Assembly (NCBI GenBank): GCA_963082875.1
Contig: OY720101.1
Location: 4,650,001-4,714,000, forward strand
Direction of reading: 5' to 3'
DNA from: Corella eumyota
Lineage: Eukaryota > Chordata > Ascidiacea > Phlebobranchia > Corellidae
DNA: 64,000 bases
Shown in pieces: positions 51,263 to 63,004 of this stretch. A model generated the notes under the pieces. That model was given only the letters and a program-made list of their open reading frames with translations. It was not told the DNA's origin and did no database searches. Positions within the stretch are counted from its first letter, which is position 1, and every line of letters starts with the position of its first letter. The translations under genes were made by a program, and so were the position numbers.

Positions 51263-52526
51263 TTTTTATGATTTCATAAATTTAAAATTAGAGCTCGATG
51301 AAGGAGGTCCAAAATTTTACATTTCTGGATTAGAAAAATATTTTATATTCGTTAATGAAATAACTTTTGCACACGTTAAAAATAAAAAAAAATTGGTTTC
51401 TAGTGCAAAATAATTAAATAAAATCTTATTAATTTTAACAAACGAAATTTTTATATTCAATTAATCAAAAATCAAAATTTGTGAAAAATTTTTTTTTAGT
51501 AGATCACATGACCCCTAATTTTTCTCACTCGCGACAGAAGTCTTATTTCGTGGAAAAAATGCACAATAAAATTTGATTGACAGGTCGCCTTGGATTTGAA
51601 CAGAATCAATCCATTTAATTTTTATGTAAACACCAACTAATTTGTCTGATAAAACGTACCGCACGCGAAGTCACAAACGGCTCCTACTTGCTCGTAAAAC
51701 TCGTCTCAACTTTTGCTTCTCACGCGAGTTCCTTAAAATTAATTTCCAAAATTTTGCTAAATAAGGAATGCTAAAAATGGCGCAATTTTTGGCGGTGATT
51801 TGAGTTTAATAAATTGGCGAAAATTAAGTAAAAAATTCACGTAATTAAAATGTGTTTTTCAGACAAGTGCAGAAATTGTTATGGAAAATTTTCCTTTTTA
51901 AATAATGGATTTACACCATATGCATTTCACGTTTACATTAAAGACACAAAATATTTAAATTAGGCAGAAGTTAAAAGTCTATTTTTTTAACGCAATTTAC
52001 CATTTTAGACATTAAGTACTTTATGTCTAGATTTAAAGAAATTATAGAATTTTTTAAATGGTCATAAAACATATTTTCAAATTCTCCACGAAAACGACAC
52101 ATTTTAAGTGCAATGTTTAACACGTTTTTATTTTGCAATTTTTTTTATTAAAATTTTTTACTCTTAAGTAATAACACTTTTAAATGGTTTTAAATAGGTA
52201 AAATTTAAAGTGCCCGTTTAACATAAAATATAGACAGCGAAGCAATAAAAAGTGCATTAAAATATTTTTTCAACTAAAAAAAGCAATTTTTTTCTATACA
52301 TTAAATTTTAACACAATTTTTTTTATACATTACATTTTAACACATTTAATTTTAACACAAGAAAATAACACTTAAAAAAAGAAAAATGAAGAAGTGCAAT
52401 AATAAGTATAGGCATTTTAGCTAAAATAAACTTAACACATAATTAATTTTGTTCTAAATTAACACCATGAGAAGTACATATTACAAAATTACTTAATACA
52501 AAAAAAATTTTTTCGCAACAGGAGAT

Positions 52527-55500
52527 TTATTCCGAGGTTAAGATGGCGTCGTTTTCCTTCCCCCACCACCAAAGTCTGATGGTTTTATCCTTGCTGCAGG
52601 TAACCAAAAATTTTCTTGTGTACTAAAAAAAAGAGTGGTATTATTTGAAAAAAAAATTAAAAATTGTAATATGGAATTAAAGTAGAACACAGGGCCTTAA
52701 ATTAGGAATTAATACTAATGTACAAAAAACTAACCTGAACCCCAGTGACCTCGTCAGTATGACCTTGCATAACCCTCATACACGTCATCGTCATTAATTC
52801 CCACTCTTTGACCAGTTTGTCGCTATAACGAAAAAAGATATACAGTAAAACCATATGCCACAAGCAGGCTCAATTAAAATCCAATCTTAAAATTTTAATC
52901 TTAAAAAAGTTAACCCACCTTGAGGCTGTATAAAATCTCCCCCCGTAAAACGAAATATCGTTGATTTGTTTCGAGTGCGCTTTAACCGACTCCATAGGCT
53001 TACCATCCCCATCTAGCGACCAGAATATTACCGTGCCGTCAAAATCCCCGCTCACTATAAGACTTCGTTGTCGCTAAAAATCATTTTTTAACACAAATTT
53101 AAATATTAAGTATTTTTATTGAAAGGTTTGCTTGTAGACACCCACATTTTGAAATAGTTATAATTGTTTACCTCTATTGCATTAACAGCGCTTTTATGTC
53201 CTTCTAATTTTTTTAGTAATTTGCCATTGTCAGGATCGGACAAGGTTATTAACCTAAATACAATCAGATAATTTTATCTTTATAAACTAACAAAATTGTA
53301 TAAAAAGCACTTAGATTCTTATCCCAATCCTAATAGGGCTACGTCACCAAAAATTTTTATGAATTTTCGTATATTTATTTTAGATAAAAATAAAAAATAT
53401 TCTTACTTGTCCGTTCCTCCGGTAATGATAAGTTTATCCTGATATGATAAACACTGAATAGCACCGACATGATGTTTAATAACACGTTGACACAACCCGC
53501 TCTTAATACTCCATACTCTACATGTACCATCGTATGAACACGAAACACTAAAAATTTAAAAAATATTTCATTAGTTTTTTTTATATTTATTTATTTTCGA
53601 TTTGGAAAGGTTGACTTTACAACCCTAACATGTCATAGAAAAACATTAGTTACCCAGTCTAGAGTTGCCCTTGACAATATTATAGATTAATAATACCCGT
53701 TTAGTACACGCTGCTGATTAAGTGTTGGCTCAGGAGAAGTTTATACCGTTTGAAGCGCCTTACTCAAGGGTGCTACAGCATGAAAGCACTGGGATTCAAA
53801 CCTAGGACCTCATGTAGTGAAGCCAAGTGTTCTAACCACTACACCACACTGTTAAAAACAGTTATTTTATTGTATGATATTACATGTAATTATTATCCAC
53901 GGCGATTCCTGATACAGTATCAGTATGACCATTCATCGTTTTTATGCGCTTCTCCATAGGACAATCAAACACGGATACAGTTGTATCCCAAGATGCTACG
54001 AATAAAGTTCGACATTTTTCGTCCGAACCTACCGCCATTGAAAGAACACTACCTGTAAATTTTTTTACTAAATTTACTGAAAAAAAATAGTGAAAAAATT
54101 ACCCTACTTGAACAAGCAAATTATAATAGAGCATTTATGGAATAAAATTAACAGTAATCTTTAATAGTAAAAAAAAGTCTTTAATGTACAAAATAGTACT
54201 GAACCTTTTAAACAGTCCTCCATTTTGGAGAAAGTTTCTCCTTTGGTTGACCACACCCTAATTTTCCTATCCATCCCACCACTAAATATTCTTTTTCCAT
54301 GGCACATTATTGTCATTACTGGTCCTCGATGACCCTTTAAATGTTAAACAACAAGCATAAATTTTAGAAAAATATAAAAATTAAGTTACTTGATGATAGT
54401 TAAAACTTTGTCCAATTTTTATTACAATATTTTATATGTTGCTTTTGGTTATGATCTTCATGATCTTATAATATTAACAATATTTTTTTAATTAGGGTTT
54501 ACAAAATAAATAAATATATAAATTTTACCTCTAGGATTTGAACTTTACTGAGGGGCAACACATTGCTATCAACAAGCCAGAATCTAAGAAATAAAAAAGG
54601 TAATTTAGAAAAATTATTATATAAAATCATAGCAAGTATATACAAGACAAAGCATTTTTTTTCAAATTTAAAAGTAAAAAATAGTGACATAAAAATCTTA
54701 CCCCCCTGAGCCACTAGTGGGGGCTTTAGTTATATAATCAACTGAGATTGGAACTCCCTCTTCTTGAAAAATATTCATTTCATCATCAGAAAACATCTGA
54801 TACATAATATCAACATCATAACATCGATCGCTGCGATTCGCCTCCGATCCCGTGTCAGTGTCTTTTAACTCTGAAAAAATTAGTATTTAAGAAAAAGGGG
54901 ATAAACTAGTTATAGTTTTAAACAGAATCAATCTGGAATATAAGCGCATTAAATTAGTAAAAGAGATAATTATAAGCTACAAAGTTCAGTAAAGACTACT
55001 ACAAATCCCACAACATTTTTACATAAAATTTATACATTTGTATGTTGACTATGGCTAAGGTAATGTTAGTTAAGTTTAAATCAAAGGTATTGCTTAGGTT
55101 TTAACATTCAACAAGCTACATTTAGAAAGGAAATTTTGGTATGTGAGTTAGTGTATAACATATTAGTAAGGTTAGTATAAAACTAAGATAGGGCAGAACT
55201 TTCCTCTTGCAAGATGTTAGTGTCATTTGTCATTCTGCGAAAAATATTAACAAGGAATCAAATCCCACTAACAAACTACATTTTTAAACCTTCAGTTATA
55301 TTTTTCCACATTTGTAGGAAACCCCCTGGCCCCTTACTTTCTTGGGTTTCATTTACCCTATTCTCTAATATGAGAGGATCTTTTATTTCATCAGGAGTAA
55401 TTTTATTATTATCATCATTATCAAAAGTATCTGATAGTTAGAAAAATGAAAAAATATTTAAAGTTAAACTTTAAGTAAGAAATATTAAAAAAAAACTAAG

Positions 55501-58117
55501 TAAAGTTACCTTTGTTATATTTTGAGTCTCCAAGTATTTTCTTTTGAGAGCGAGGCACTATAAATATTAACAAATATATTTTGGTTTTTCAGTACAGCTT
55601 TTTGTTATTAGCAGAAAATACTAGTAAGGATTTTTTATGTTAAAATTTGCACTGAATATTATTTTCACCTGGTTTATTAGCAGGTTTAAAAGATTTCAAC
55701 TTCCAAAAAGGAATATAATCTTTGTATTTCGCAGCAATGGAGTCTAGATTTTCTTCATCCATGCTTTCAGTTCCGTCTAAATAAATTTTAAGAAGTTTAG
55801 AAATGTTGACGTTTTTCATAGAAATTTAAATATTATACTACAGTTTTTTATTAAGTAAAGAAGAAATAAAGAGCAAGTTATTACCAGTATATTGATGAGC
55901 TGGATGCAGTATTGAAGCTATCTTTGAAGCATTAGTCATCAAACGTCTTCTAACCTCAAAGTATGCTTGCTTCCAATCTAAAGTCTCATTGTCGCAAGCA
56001 TTCATTTCAATTATATTGATGATATTTGGGACCTCAAATTGCTCTCCTGAATATGTAAATATATTTAGGAAAAAAAAAGTTGTTTTTGTGTAAGTGTTAA
56101 TTAATTCAGTGGTATATATTTTTAAGAATACATAGAGTTAAGTAAGGGTCAGTTCATTTTTATATTTTATCATTTTACCCAATTCTTCACACTTGTAAAT
56201 CCAAATCGACTCAGTTTGTGCTATGCAGTACCACTTTTTACTAACTAAACTTATATTCAGCAAATCTTCAGCAGGCAAGTTTTTAAAAACATTTAACCAA
56301 TATTTCTCTGACAGAACATCGACTGTAGTTTCAGCAGAAGAGGCTAAAAATAATTTGCAAGTATTGTAAGCAATGTCAAGTTTTAAAAAAAGGAAGGCCT
56401 GTAATTATTTTATTTATTTTAAGCTGTTTAGCATATTTGAAGACCTTATAGGAAAAAGTTTCTACTTGAACTTAAAACTTACTTTCAGTAAGTTTATTCT
56501 TAATGATATCAGCCATGTATTTAACCGTAGTAGTTTCAGCTAAGGCCAGTAGTTCAAGAAGGAGTCTAACTCTTTGGAATTCCTCCCAAGGAGTAATCCA
56601 CTTAAAAAAAACACACTTAGTAATTTTATAAGCTATATTTAAAATTAACCTTAACTACATTCCGTTTAATTGGGTTGTAATATCTAATCCAAATAATATT
56701 TCATATGTTATTACATTTCTTACCTCCCAAATTTGTTTGAGTTGTTCTCGAAATTGCTCTTTTAATCTTACTCTGTTTGCTTCAACTTTATTAGAGGTTG
56801 ACCACAGTTTGGCAGGTTTATAAAGTTGTGGAAGTGTAGGTATAGGAACTGTATTTCTTTCAGGAATTATTCTGCTCAAGAATTTATAATAAAGATCACA
56901 CAAATTAAGTCCAATAACACAATAAACCTTTATTAAAAATATTCTTACTTCTTAACGAAATCATTTCCAACTTTACTTTTGGTGGAAATATATTGCCCCT
57001 TGTTTAAAGCCTTGGTTGAGAAGAAATCTTCAGTGTTAAGTTGCAATGAAGTTAGACCACTTCTAGTTTCGATATCCCCACTTGACTTATCAGCTGGCCC
57101 CATCTCCCATATAGATGCCTTGGAATCTGGCCTCACCAAGCTACAATACAACTTAAGGTAAAGAGGTATATTAACTAAATTACAAAATTTATGAATAAAT
57201 ATATTTTATACAAGATATTCAAAATTGTAAATACAAAATTTTAAAACGAAATTCTACTTTTCTTTTTTGCTTCCCCGTTTTCTTCTATAATCTGGTCGTT
57301 TCTTTTTTTCTTTTTTATTAGGTGTGCCTCTGCTTGGAGGGTTACTTTGTGGAGATCTGGGTGACTTTAAGGGTGATGTTGCTTCCTCGATTGGGGACAA
57401 ACTTGGAGCAATGGATTGAGACGAGCTCGTTGGACTTCCTCGAATTTTTTCGTTCATTAACGATGCATGCAATGGGTTCATAATACTTTGAACAACTTGA
57501 GGTAATTTTTCTGTTGGTGATTTCTCGATTTCATCAATGGGCGAGAGATTTCTTGAGCTACCACCACTCTGACTAAATTCAATGCTTTTGTTAAGCATTC
57601 TTCTTCTTTCCAAGAGACTGAAGTCTTTTTGTTCTTTATCATGAATAGGAGAATGGGATAAAAAAGCTGATTTTAAGGGTTGTAAGATTGTTGGTTCTTT
57701 TTCTTGAAGTTTTGTTATAACAGGTGTAACTTCTTTTATAGAAGCTCTTACACGTTTCATTGGATATTTTTCAGATAAATTTGCAAGAAAGTCTCTGTGA
57801 AAAACAGATTCAACAGCAATAGATAAACTACGAAGTTGAGATTTTGAAAATCTATTTGCAAGTCCTGCTAGAAGTATTTTGTGCTGCCAAGTTTGCCATG
57901 TTTCAAACCATTTAAGAATTGATTTTCTGGTATGAGAAGTGTCTTGCCTTGCTTGGGCCTGTTTTGTTTGTAATGCCTTTTCATCATAAAATATACCATG
58001 AGGGTGTGGTTGAAAATAGCTGTTATCAATTTTGTTGTTGATAGGTGGTATGATCAGAGAATTTGTTGGAGAAATAAAGTTCAAACCAAAAGTTGTCTCG
58101 CTCTCAAGAATTTCCAT
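52527..58117 (-). CDS. F-box and WD40-repeat protein (FBXW10-like layout)
   Basis: Eighteen exons join in frame to 993 residues: 58117-57258, 57140-56949, 56874-56724, 56600-56483, 56343-56179, 56046-55885, 55776-55669, 55557-55510, 55430-55338, 54870-54702, 54583-54529, 54334-54205, 54052-53884, 53547-53407, 53253-53172, 53073-52919, 52822-52735, 52622-52527. Residues 60-125 (ILKWFETWQTWQHKILLAGL) resemble the helical segment of FBXO16. A basic, possibly nuclear-localising tract lies at 265-287. The F-box is at about 450-490 (LPAEDLLNISLVSKKWYCIA). Acidic, low-complexity sequence follows, then about seven WD40 repeats from 689 to the end (IRVWST, CRVWSI, VIFWSL, IRLWWW). By family it should be a substrate-receptor subunit of an SCF (Skp1-Cul1) ubiquitin ligase; the substrate is unknown. 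The first donor (AA|GTAGAA) is weak. The FBXW10/CDRT1 assignment is tentative, the F-box/WD40 call is firm. Confidence 0.85.
53697..53851 (-). repeat. tRNA-derived SINE in an intron of the F-box/WD40 gene
   Basis: On the - strand the element begins with GTGTGGTGTAGTGGTTAG (A box) and carries GGTTTGAATCC (B box) about 35 bases later, a tRNA-like head of some 70 nt. It continues into GCACCCTTGAGTAAGGCGC, resembling the CCCTTGGGCAAGGCACTT block found in several deuterostome SINE tails. It sits within intron 53548-53883 in the same orientation as the host gene. No target duplication was identified. Confidence 0.6.
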
Positions 58118-58921
58118 TTTGCCATTTAAAAAGGTAAAAATCTAAGATATTATTATTTTATTTTTTTTTATTATATTAACATATTAACAATTTATTAATG
58201 GGCCTAACTAAATAGGTTTTTAAAATATTAAAGAATATTAAATCAATTTATTTAAATTACTATAACATATACTTACATATTATTTTTGCTTTACAATATT
58301 TCCAATTATTGCATAAAATGCAATAATTTTGGCGCGTTTTGCTTAATACAGGAAGCGTTGATTGTTACCCTGACATCGGATTTAGGAGCAATGTTGCCAA
58401 AACGTTTAATATATTTTTTGAACAATATTAATTAATTGTTTTTTTTTAACAAAATTAAAATAATAAAATAAAATATACGGTCTATAAATAAACAGTTTTT
58501 CTTATAAAAACGTTAAAGTGTGTAAAGGTAAAATGATAAATTTTTTTGGAAACTGCTGGTGCAATAAAACGTGACCAGTGATCCAGAAAGGTAAACAAAT
58601 TTATACAATGCAAAGATCATAAAGCGTTGCACAATGTCAGCATTTTTAAGATGCATTTAATGGGACTTTTACCCGTTCTGGAGGATTTTTAAATTTGTTA
58701 TCCTCATGGTTTCATGTATTTCACCAAATTAAAGATTTGCCAACTTGTTTTTTGCATTGATTAAAGCTTTGTTTAATCAAATTTTAGGACTGTCAGACTG
58801 CTAAATTTGAAAAACATACTACATACACAGCGTACCTACTAATTAAACTACTCTTGTATTTTATTGAAGGCATGTAATTTATTATTTTAAATTTTGTAAA
58901 TTGGTTCAATTATTTATCAAA
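58118..58921. promoter_or_regulatory. Shared divergent promoter region with an E2F-like site
   Basis: About 800 bases separate the F-box/WD40 start (- strand) from the triokinase start (+ strand), so both promoters must lie here. TTTTGGCGC followed by GTTTT at 58327-58335 matches the E2F consensus TTTSGCGC and lies about 210 bases upstream of the F-box gene start. The rest is AT-rich with no clear TATA box assignment. Confidence 0.4.
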
Positions 58922-60670
58922 ATGTCACGGACAAATCGTTTATTAATAAATAGTGTTGAGAATTGTGTTGACGAGATGTTGGAAGGAATTGTGCTCCAAA
59001 ATCCCAGTCTCCGACTCCTTGAAGGTCATCGAGTTATCATCCGAGAAGATGTGGATGAATTTTGTAAATCAAATCGGGTTACAACAATTTGTGGAGGAGG
59101 TTCGGGGCACGAACCATTTGCTGGGGGTTTTGTAGGGCAGGGGATGCTTACTGCTGCAGTTGCTGGCTCTGTCTTCGCATCACCGCCTCCTAATCATATT
59201 CTAGCTGCTATAAAAGCGGTCAAATCTTCTGCTGGTACACTTGTTATTGTTGCAAATTACACCGGAGATCGTCTCAACTTTGGTATAGCTTTGGAAAGAG
59301 CAAAAGCATTGGGAATTAAAGTCGATATGACCGTGGTGGGCGAAGATTGTGCTTTGGAAAGTAATGATAAAACTGCTGGAAGACGAGGGTTAGTAGGGAT
59401 TGTTAACATTATAAAAATTGCCGGTGCATTAGCAGAACAAGGAAAAAGTCTGGAGGAAATTATTGCGATCTCATCTGAAGCTGCAAAAAACATGGGGACT
59501 ATAGGAGTAAGTTTAACAGGTTGTTCTATACCTGGAAGCGGTAGTTCATTTGAACTGGATAGTTCTCAGATGGAGCTTGGTCTGGGTGCACATGGGGAAG
59601 CAGGAGTCAAAAGGATGACTATTCTGTCAGCCGATAAAACTGTTGAAGCTATGTTAGATCACATGACTAACCCTAAAAATGCAAGTGGTTTCTTGCTTAA
59701 GAAAGATATAAAAGTCTCTGTTATTATCAACAACCTTGGTGGATTATCGGAATTAGAAGTTCACATTCTTGCTCGAAAACTAATTTTGTTGTTGGAAGAA
59801 AGAGGAGTTAAGGTGGAACGATTTTATAATGGTCATTTGATGACATCACTCGACATGTCTGGTCTTAATCTGAATATTATGGAACTAAACGATGTTATTA
59901 TCCAAGCATTGGATGCCGAAACAAATGCTGCTGCATGGCCAAGAGTTTCTAAATCAGTTTCCACTGGATTTCGAAGGGTAAATAACCCTCAAATTGTTGT
60001 AAAAGATGATGAAAATTTAGCAGCTTCGGTCAATAAGCTAGATGATGCTAATAAACAATCAAGTAAGATGTTGTTAGCTATCATTAGAAAAGCATGCCAA
60101 GCTCTTATTAAACAAGAAGCACACTTAAATGAATTGGATACATCAGCTGGAGATGGGGATTGTGGTTCTACTTTAAAACGCGGCACAACGGAAATTTTGT
60201 CAAAAATTGATACATGGGGGAACTATAGTATGGCTGATATACTTTTGCAAGTTGCAAGATGTGCCGAAAACACTATGGGAGGGGCATCGGGCGGTCTATA
60301 CAGTTTATTTTTCACTGCTGCATCACATCATGCAAAATCCAACACTGCCGAGTCGTGGTTAAAATGTCTAGATGCTGGTAATTCAGCAATAAGTAAGTAT
60401 GGAGGGGCAGAAGCAGGGGACAGGACTATGTTAGACCCTTTGGCAGCTACACAAACTATACTAAAATACTCACTGAAAATGAATTCCAATGAACTTTTAA
60501 AAGAAATTGCAAGATGTGCTAATTTGGCTGCCGAGGGAACAGTTACTATGAAAGCCAAGGCTGGAAGAGCGAGTTACGTCGAGTCTTCTCTCCTTACCCA
60601 GCCAGATCCAGGGGCTACAGCAGTTGCTATTTGGTTAAATGCTGTCTATGAAGCTTTCAGTGAACAATAA
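58922..60670 (+). CDS. tkfc: Triokinase/FMN cyclase (dihydroxyacetone kinase)
   Basis: A single uninterrupted exon of 582 codons starting at the ATG MSRTNRLLI; the frame is open a little further upstream but without an ATG. Length matches vertebrate TKFC (about 575). The N-terminal DhaK domain has GGGSGHEP at 58-65 and a GAHGEAG motif around His224, the histidine that covalently binds dihydroxyacetone in this family. The C-terminal DhaL ATP-binding domain has DTSAGDGDCGST from about 406 and MGGASGGLYS. The enzyme phosphorylates dihydroxyacetone and glyceraldehyde (fructose catabolism) and can release cyclic FMN from FAD. It is cytosolic. The absence of introns is notable next to an 18-exon and a 5-exon gene. 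No frame breaks are seen and the motifs are whole, so it is expected to be functional. Confidence 0.95.
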   Translation: MSRTNRLLINSVENCVDEMLEGIVLQNPSLRLLEGHRVIIREDVDEFCKSNRVTTICGGGSGHEPFAGGFVGQGMLTAAVAGSVFASPPPNHILAAIKAVKSSAGTLVIVANYTGDRLNFGIALERAKALGIKVDMTVVGEDCALESNDKTAGRRGLVGIVNIIKIAGALAEQGKSLEEIIAISSEAAKNMGTIGVSLTGCSIPGSGSSFELDSSQMELGLGAHGEAGVKRMTILSADKTVEAMLDHMTNPKNASGFLLKKDIKVSVIINNLGGLSELEVHILARKLILLLEERGVKVERFYNGHLMTSLDMSGLNLNIMELNDVIIQALDAETNAAAWPRVSKSVSTGFRRVNNPQIVVKDDENLAASVNKLDDANKQSSKMLLAIIRKACQALIKQEAHLNELDTSAGDGDCGSTLKRGTTEILSKIDTWGNYSMADILLQVARCAENTMGGASGGLYSLFFTAASHHAKSNTAESWLKCLDAGNSAISKYGGAEAGDRTMLDPLAATQTILKYSLKMNSNELLKEIARCANLAAEGTVTMKAKAGRASYVESSLLTQPDPGATAVAIWLNAVYEAFSEQ

Positions 60671-61254
60671 ATTTAAATTATCTTTTTCTGAATATGTGTT
60701 GAAGGTAGCATTAGAAATGTGAGTATATAAGTCATTGTTAAAATACCTTATAATACATTAAGGGGACTATAGAGGTCATTGTTAAAATACCTTATAATAC
60801 ATTAAGGGGACTATAGAGGTCATTGTTAAAATACCTTATAATACATTAAGGGGACTATAGAGGTCATTGTTAAAATACCTTATAATACATTAAGGGGACT
60901 ATAGAGGTCATTTTTAAAATACCTTATAATACAGTTCTTAGTTTAATTAAACATTTTTAAATTCTTCTTTATAATTTTTAGTATATATAAGATGTATTTA
61001 TGTAAAAAAAACTATGCAAAAAACATGTTTTAATTAAATGTTTTAATGATTTGTGGCAAGTTAATTTGTTGTATTATATTTTATTTGTTTCACGTTAAAT
61101 ATTTTTTGTTTTTAAATTAATAAATCATAAAGCTTTTAATTTCTTCTTTATTCGTTATAATATTTTGAAAATATTTGGTTCACCTAATTAATAAATGTTG
61201 TTGTACAATTACAGATTAAGTTACAAAGTTAATTTATTTTAAACATATTAAAAA
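60671..61254. other. Spacer between tkfc and the reductase gene
   Basis: Holds the tkfc 3' UTR with a 44-bp tandem repeat, then AT-rich sequence leading to the ATG of the next gene. No exon seen. Confidence 0.5.
60731..60933. repeat. 44-bp minisatellite, about 4.6 copies
   Basis: Units start with GTCATTGTTAAAATACC at 60731, 60775, 60819 and 60863, with a partial fifth unit at 60907 that has one T for G. Each unit ends AAGGGGACTATAGAG. Copies are nearly identical, so the array is young or homogenised and likely to vary in length between individuals. It begins about 60 bases after the tkfc stop, so it may be transcribed in the 3' UTR. Confidence 0.95.
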
Positions 61255-63004
61255 ATGGCAGAAAAACCTTTTATTCTTGGCTCATTATGTGATCAACAAT
61301 ATGGTCTGCCTTCTCAGTATGTTGAGGAAATACGAAAAAATTTTGAATTAGTTTTAGTAGCTGATTTTGAAAGCAACCCATCCAAATATGCTGAAAAAAT
61401 CATTGGAATACTTTCTTACCATGCCAAACCAAAGGTAAGTTAAAATATATATTTATTTAGTTTGTCTTTTGGTTTTATACAATAAAAGTTAATAAAAACC
61501 TTATTAAATTATCTAGCATTCATGCAATAAACAATTTTTTTTATGTTATTGGCATTTCTTTATTTTACAGGTTACCAAAACACTTTTAGAAAAACTTCCA
61601 AACCTTAAAGTTGTTGCTGTTAATGGAGTAGGATACAATCATCTTGATGTTGATCTTATAAAATCTTTTGGAGTAAAAATATCAAACTCACCCGGTGTTT
61701 TGGATGAGACGGTTGCTGACCTGGCACTTGCTCTTTTGTTGACAGCAGGAAGAGATATTTATCAAAGTAAGAAATGTTTTATAATTAAGTTTTTTTAAAA
61801 AACTCTGATTTATTTTGTTTTATTGGTTTTATGTTAATTTAACCAAAACACAATGTTATAACGACTTTGCCCTAAACAAACCAACCTTTTTCTTATTAAT
61901 TTATGTAAATAAAATAATTTTTTCAGAGGTTGCATTGCCATTAGGTTAAGTTGTCCAAAAGTTAGGTTGAATTCGATTCAAATTGTTTGGTCACTGATGT
62001 ATTTTGAAATAAGATCTACCTTATCAAATAACTATTTTGAAAACATACTTCTAAATCCTTCCCTTAAATGCCAGATTTTAATATAAAATTACATTCTGTT
62101 ATAGATATACAGTATGCTATGAGCCCAGAGACAACCCGTCTTGAAGAGAATAGATGGAGTGTTGATGTTAATGGAACGACTTTGGGAATAGTCGGAATGG
62201 GTAGAATTGGATTTAAAATAGCTCAGAGAGCAAAAAGTTTTAAAATGGAGATTTTGTATCATAACAGAAACAGAAAGTAAGTAAAATTAATTTTTTTTTT
62301 TTTGTAAAACTTATATTCTATTGTTTTTACATGGCTATAAGCTAAAACAGAAAAAAAAAATTTTTTTTTGCTACTATTTTTGTTTTAAAACTACGTTTAA
62401 TTTTTTTAGATCTCCTTCTGATGAGACAGAAATAAATGCAACTTATTACAAAGATTTAAATGAGATGTTACCATTATGTGACTATGTTGTTGTGGTTGTT
62501 TGTCTCACACCAGAAACAACTAAGATGTTTGGTACAAAACAGTTTCAACTAATGAAAAAATCTGCAATTTTCATAAATGTATCCAGAGGTTATTATTTAG
62601 TTTTTAATTACCATTTGGTATTTACAAGAATTACGATTTTTTGGTAAAAAATGTTTTTTAAAAACTCTTAAAAGTAACGTAACCAATTTTATTAAATTAT
62701 GACATTTTTATTAAAATTTATACATTTTGTTCATTGGTATGACTTTTATGTAGGTGATGTTGTTGACCAGGATGCTTTGGTCAAAGCATTGAAGGAAAAT
62801 CAAATAAGATCCGCAGCACTGGATGTAACCAGTCCCGAGCCTTTACCACGAGACCACGAACTACTGAAACTTAAAAATGTGATTATAACACCACACCAGG
62901 GCAGTGCCACATTACAAACAAGAGTACAAATGCTCCGAAAAGCTTTGAATAATGTTACCGCTGCTGTAAATGGAAACCCACTGCCAGATGAAATACCTTA
63001 TTAA
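61255..63004 (+). CDS. grhpr: Glyoxylate/hydroxypyruvate reductase-like D-2-hydroxyacid dehydrogenase
   Basis: Five exons join in frame: 61255-61434, 61571-61766, 62105-62276, 62410-62588, 62754-63004, giving 325 residues, close to human GRHPR (328). The Rossmann motif GIVGMGRIG lies in exon 3. The family's catalytic triad is visible: Arg in [14 protein letters not shown], Glu in [10 protein letters not shown] and His in [19 protein letters not shown] and GDVV are strongly GRHPR-like. The enzyme should reduce glyoxylate or hydroxypyruvate with NADPH or NADH in cytosol or mitochondria, limiting oxalate formation. There is no peroxisomal C-terminal tripeptide (ends EIPY). Paralogous 2-ketogluconate reductase-type members cannot be excluded. 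Confidence 0.9.

Larger units (their letters stand above)
49991..52526. other. Gene-free interval between tRNA-Asp and the F-box/WD40 gene
   Basis: No exon recognised. It contains two TGACGTCA palindromes 181 bases apart (50702 and 50883), a CACGTGG site between them, and a tRNA-like A-box/B-box pair near 51175-51243. The last 1 kb is highly AT-rich and probably 3' flank of the neighbouring gene. Confidence 0.4.

Noticed and set aside
48051-52526. Search for a pinhead gene next to admp
   Set aside because: No signal peptide or Cys-rich exon chain was found upstream of admp, nor in 31.5-46.2 kb; pinhead is not visible in this window.
59257-60558. Open - strand frames across tkfc
   Set aside because: They are shadows of the long conserved tkfc frame and show no family features.
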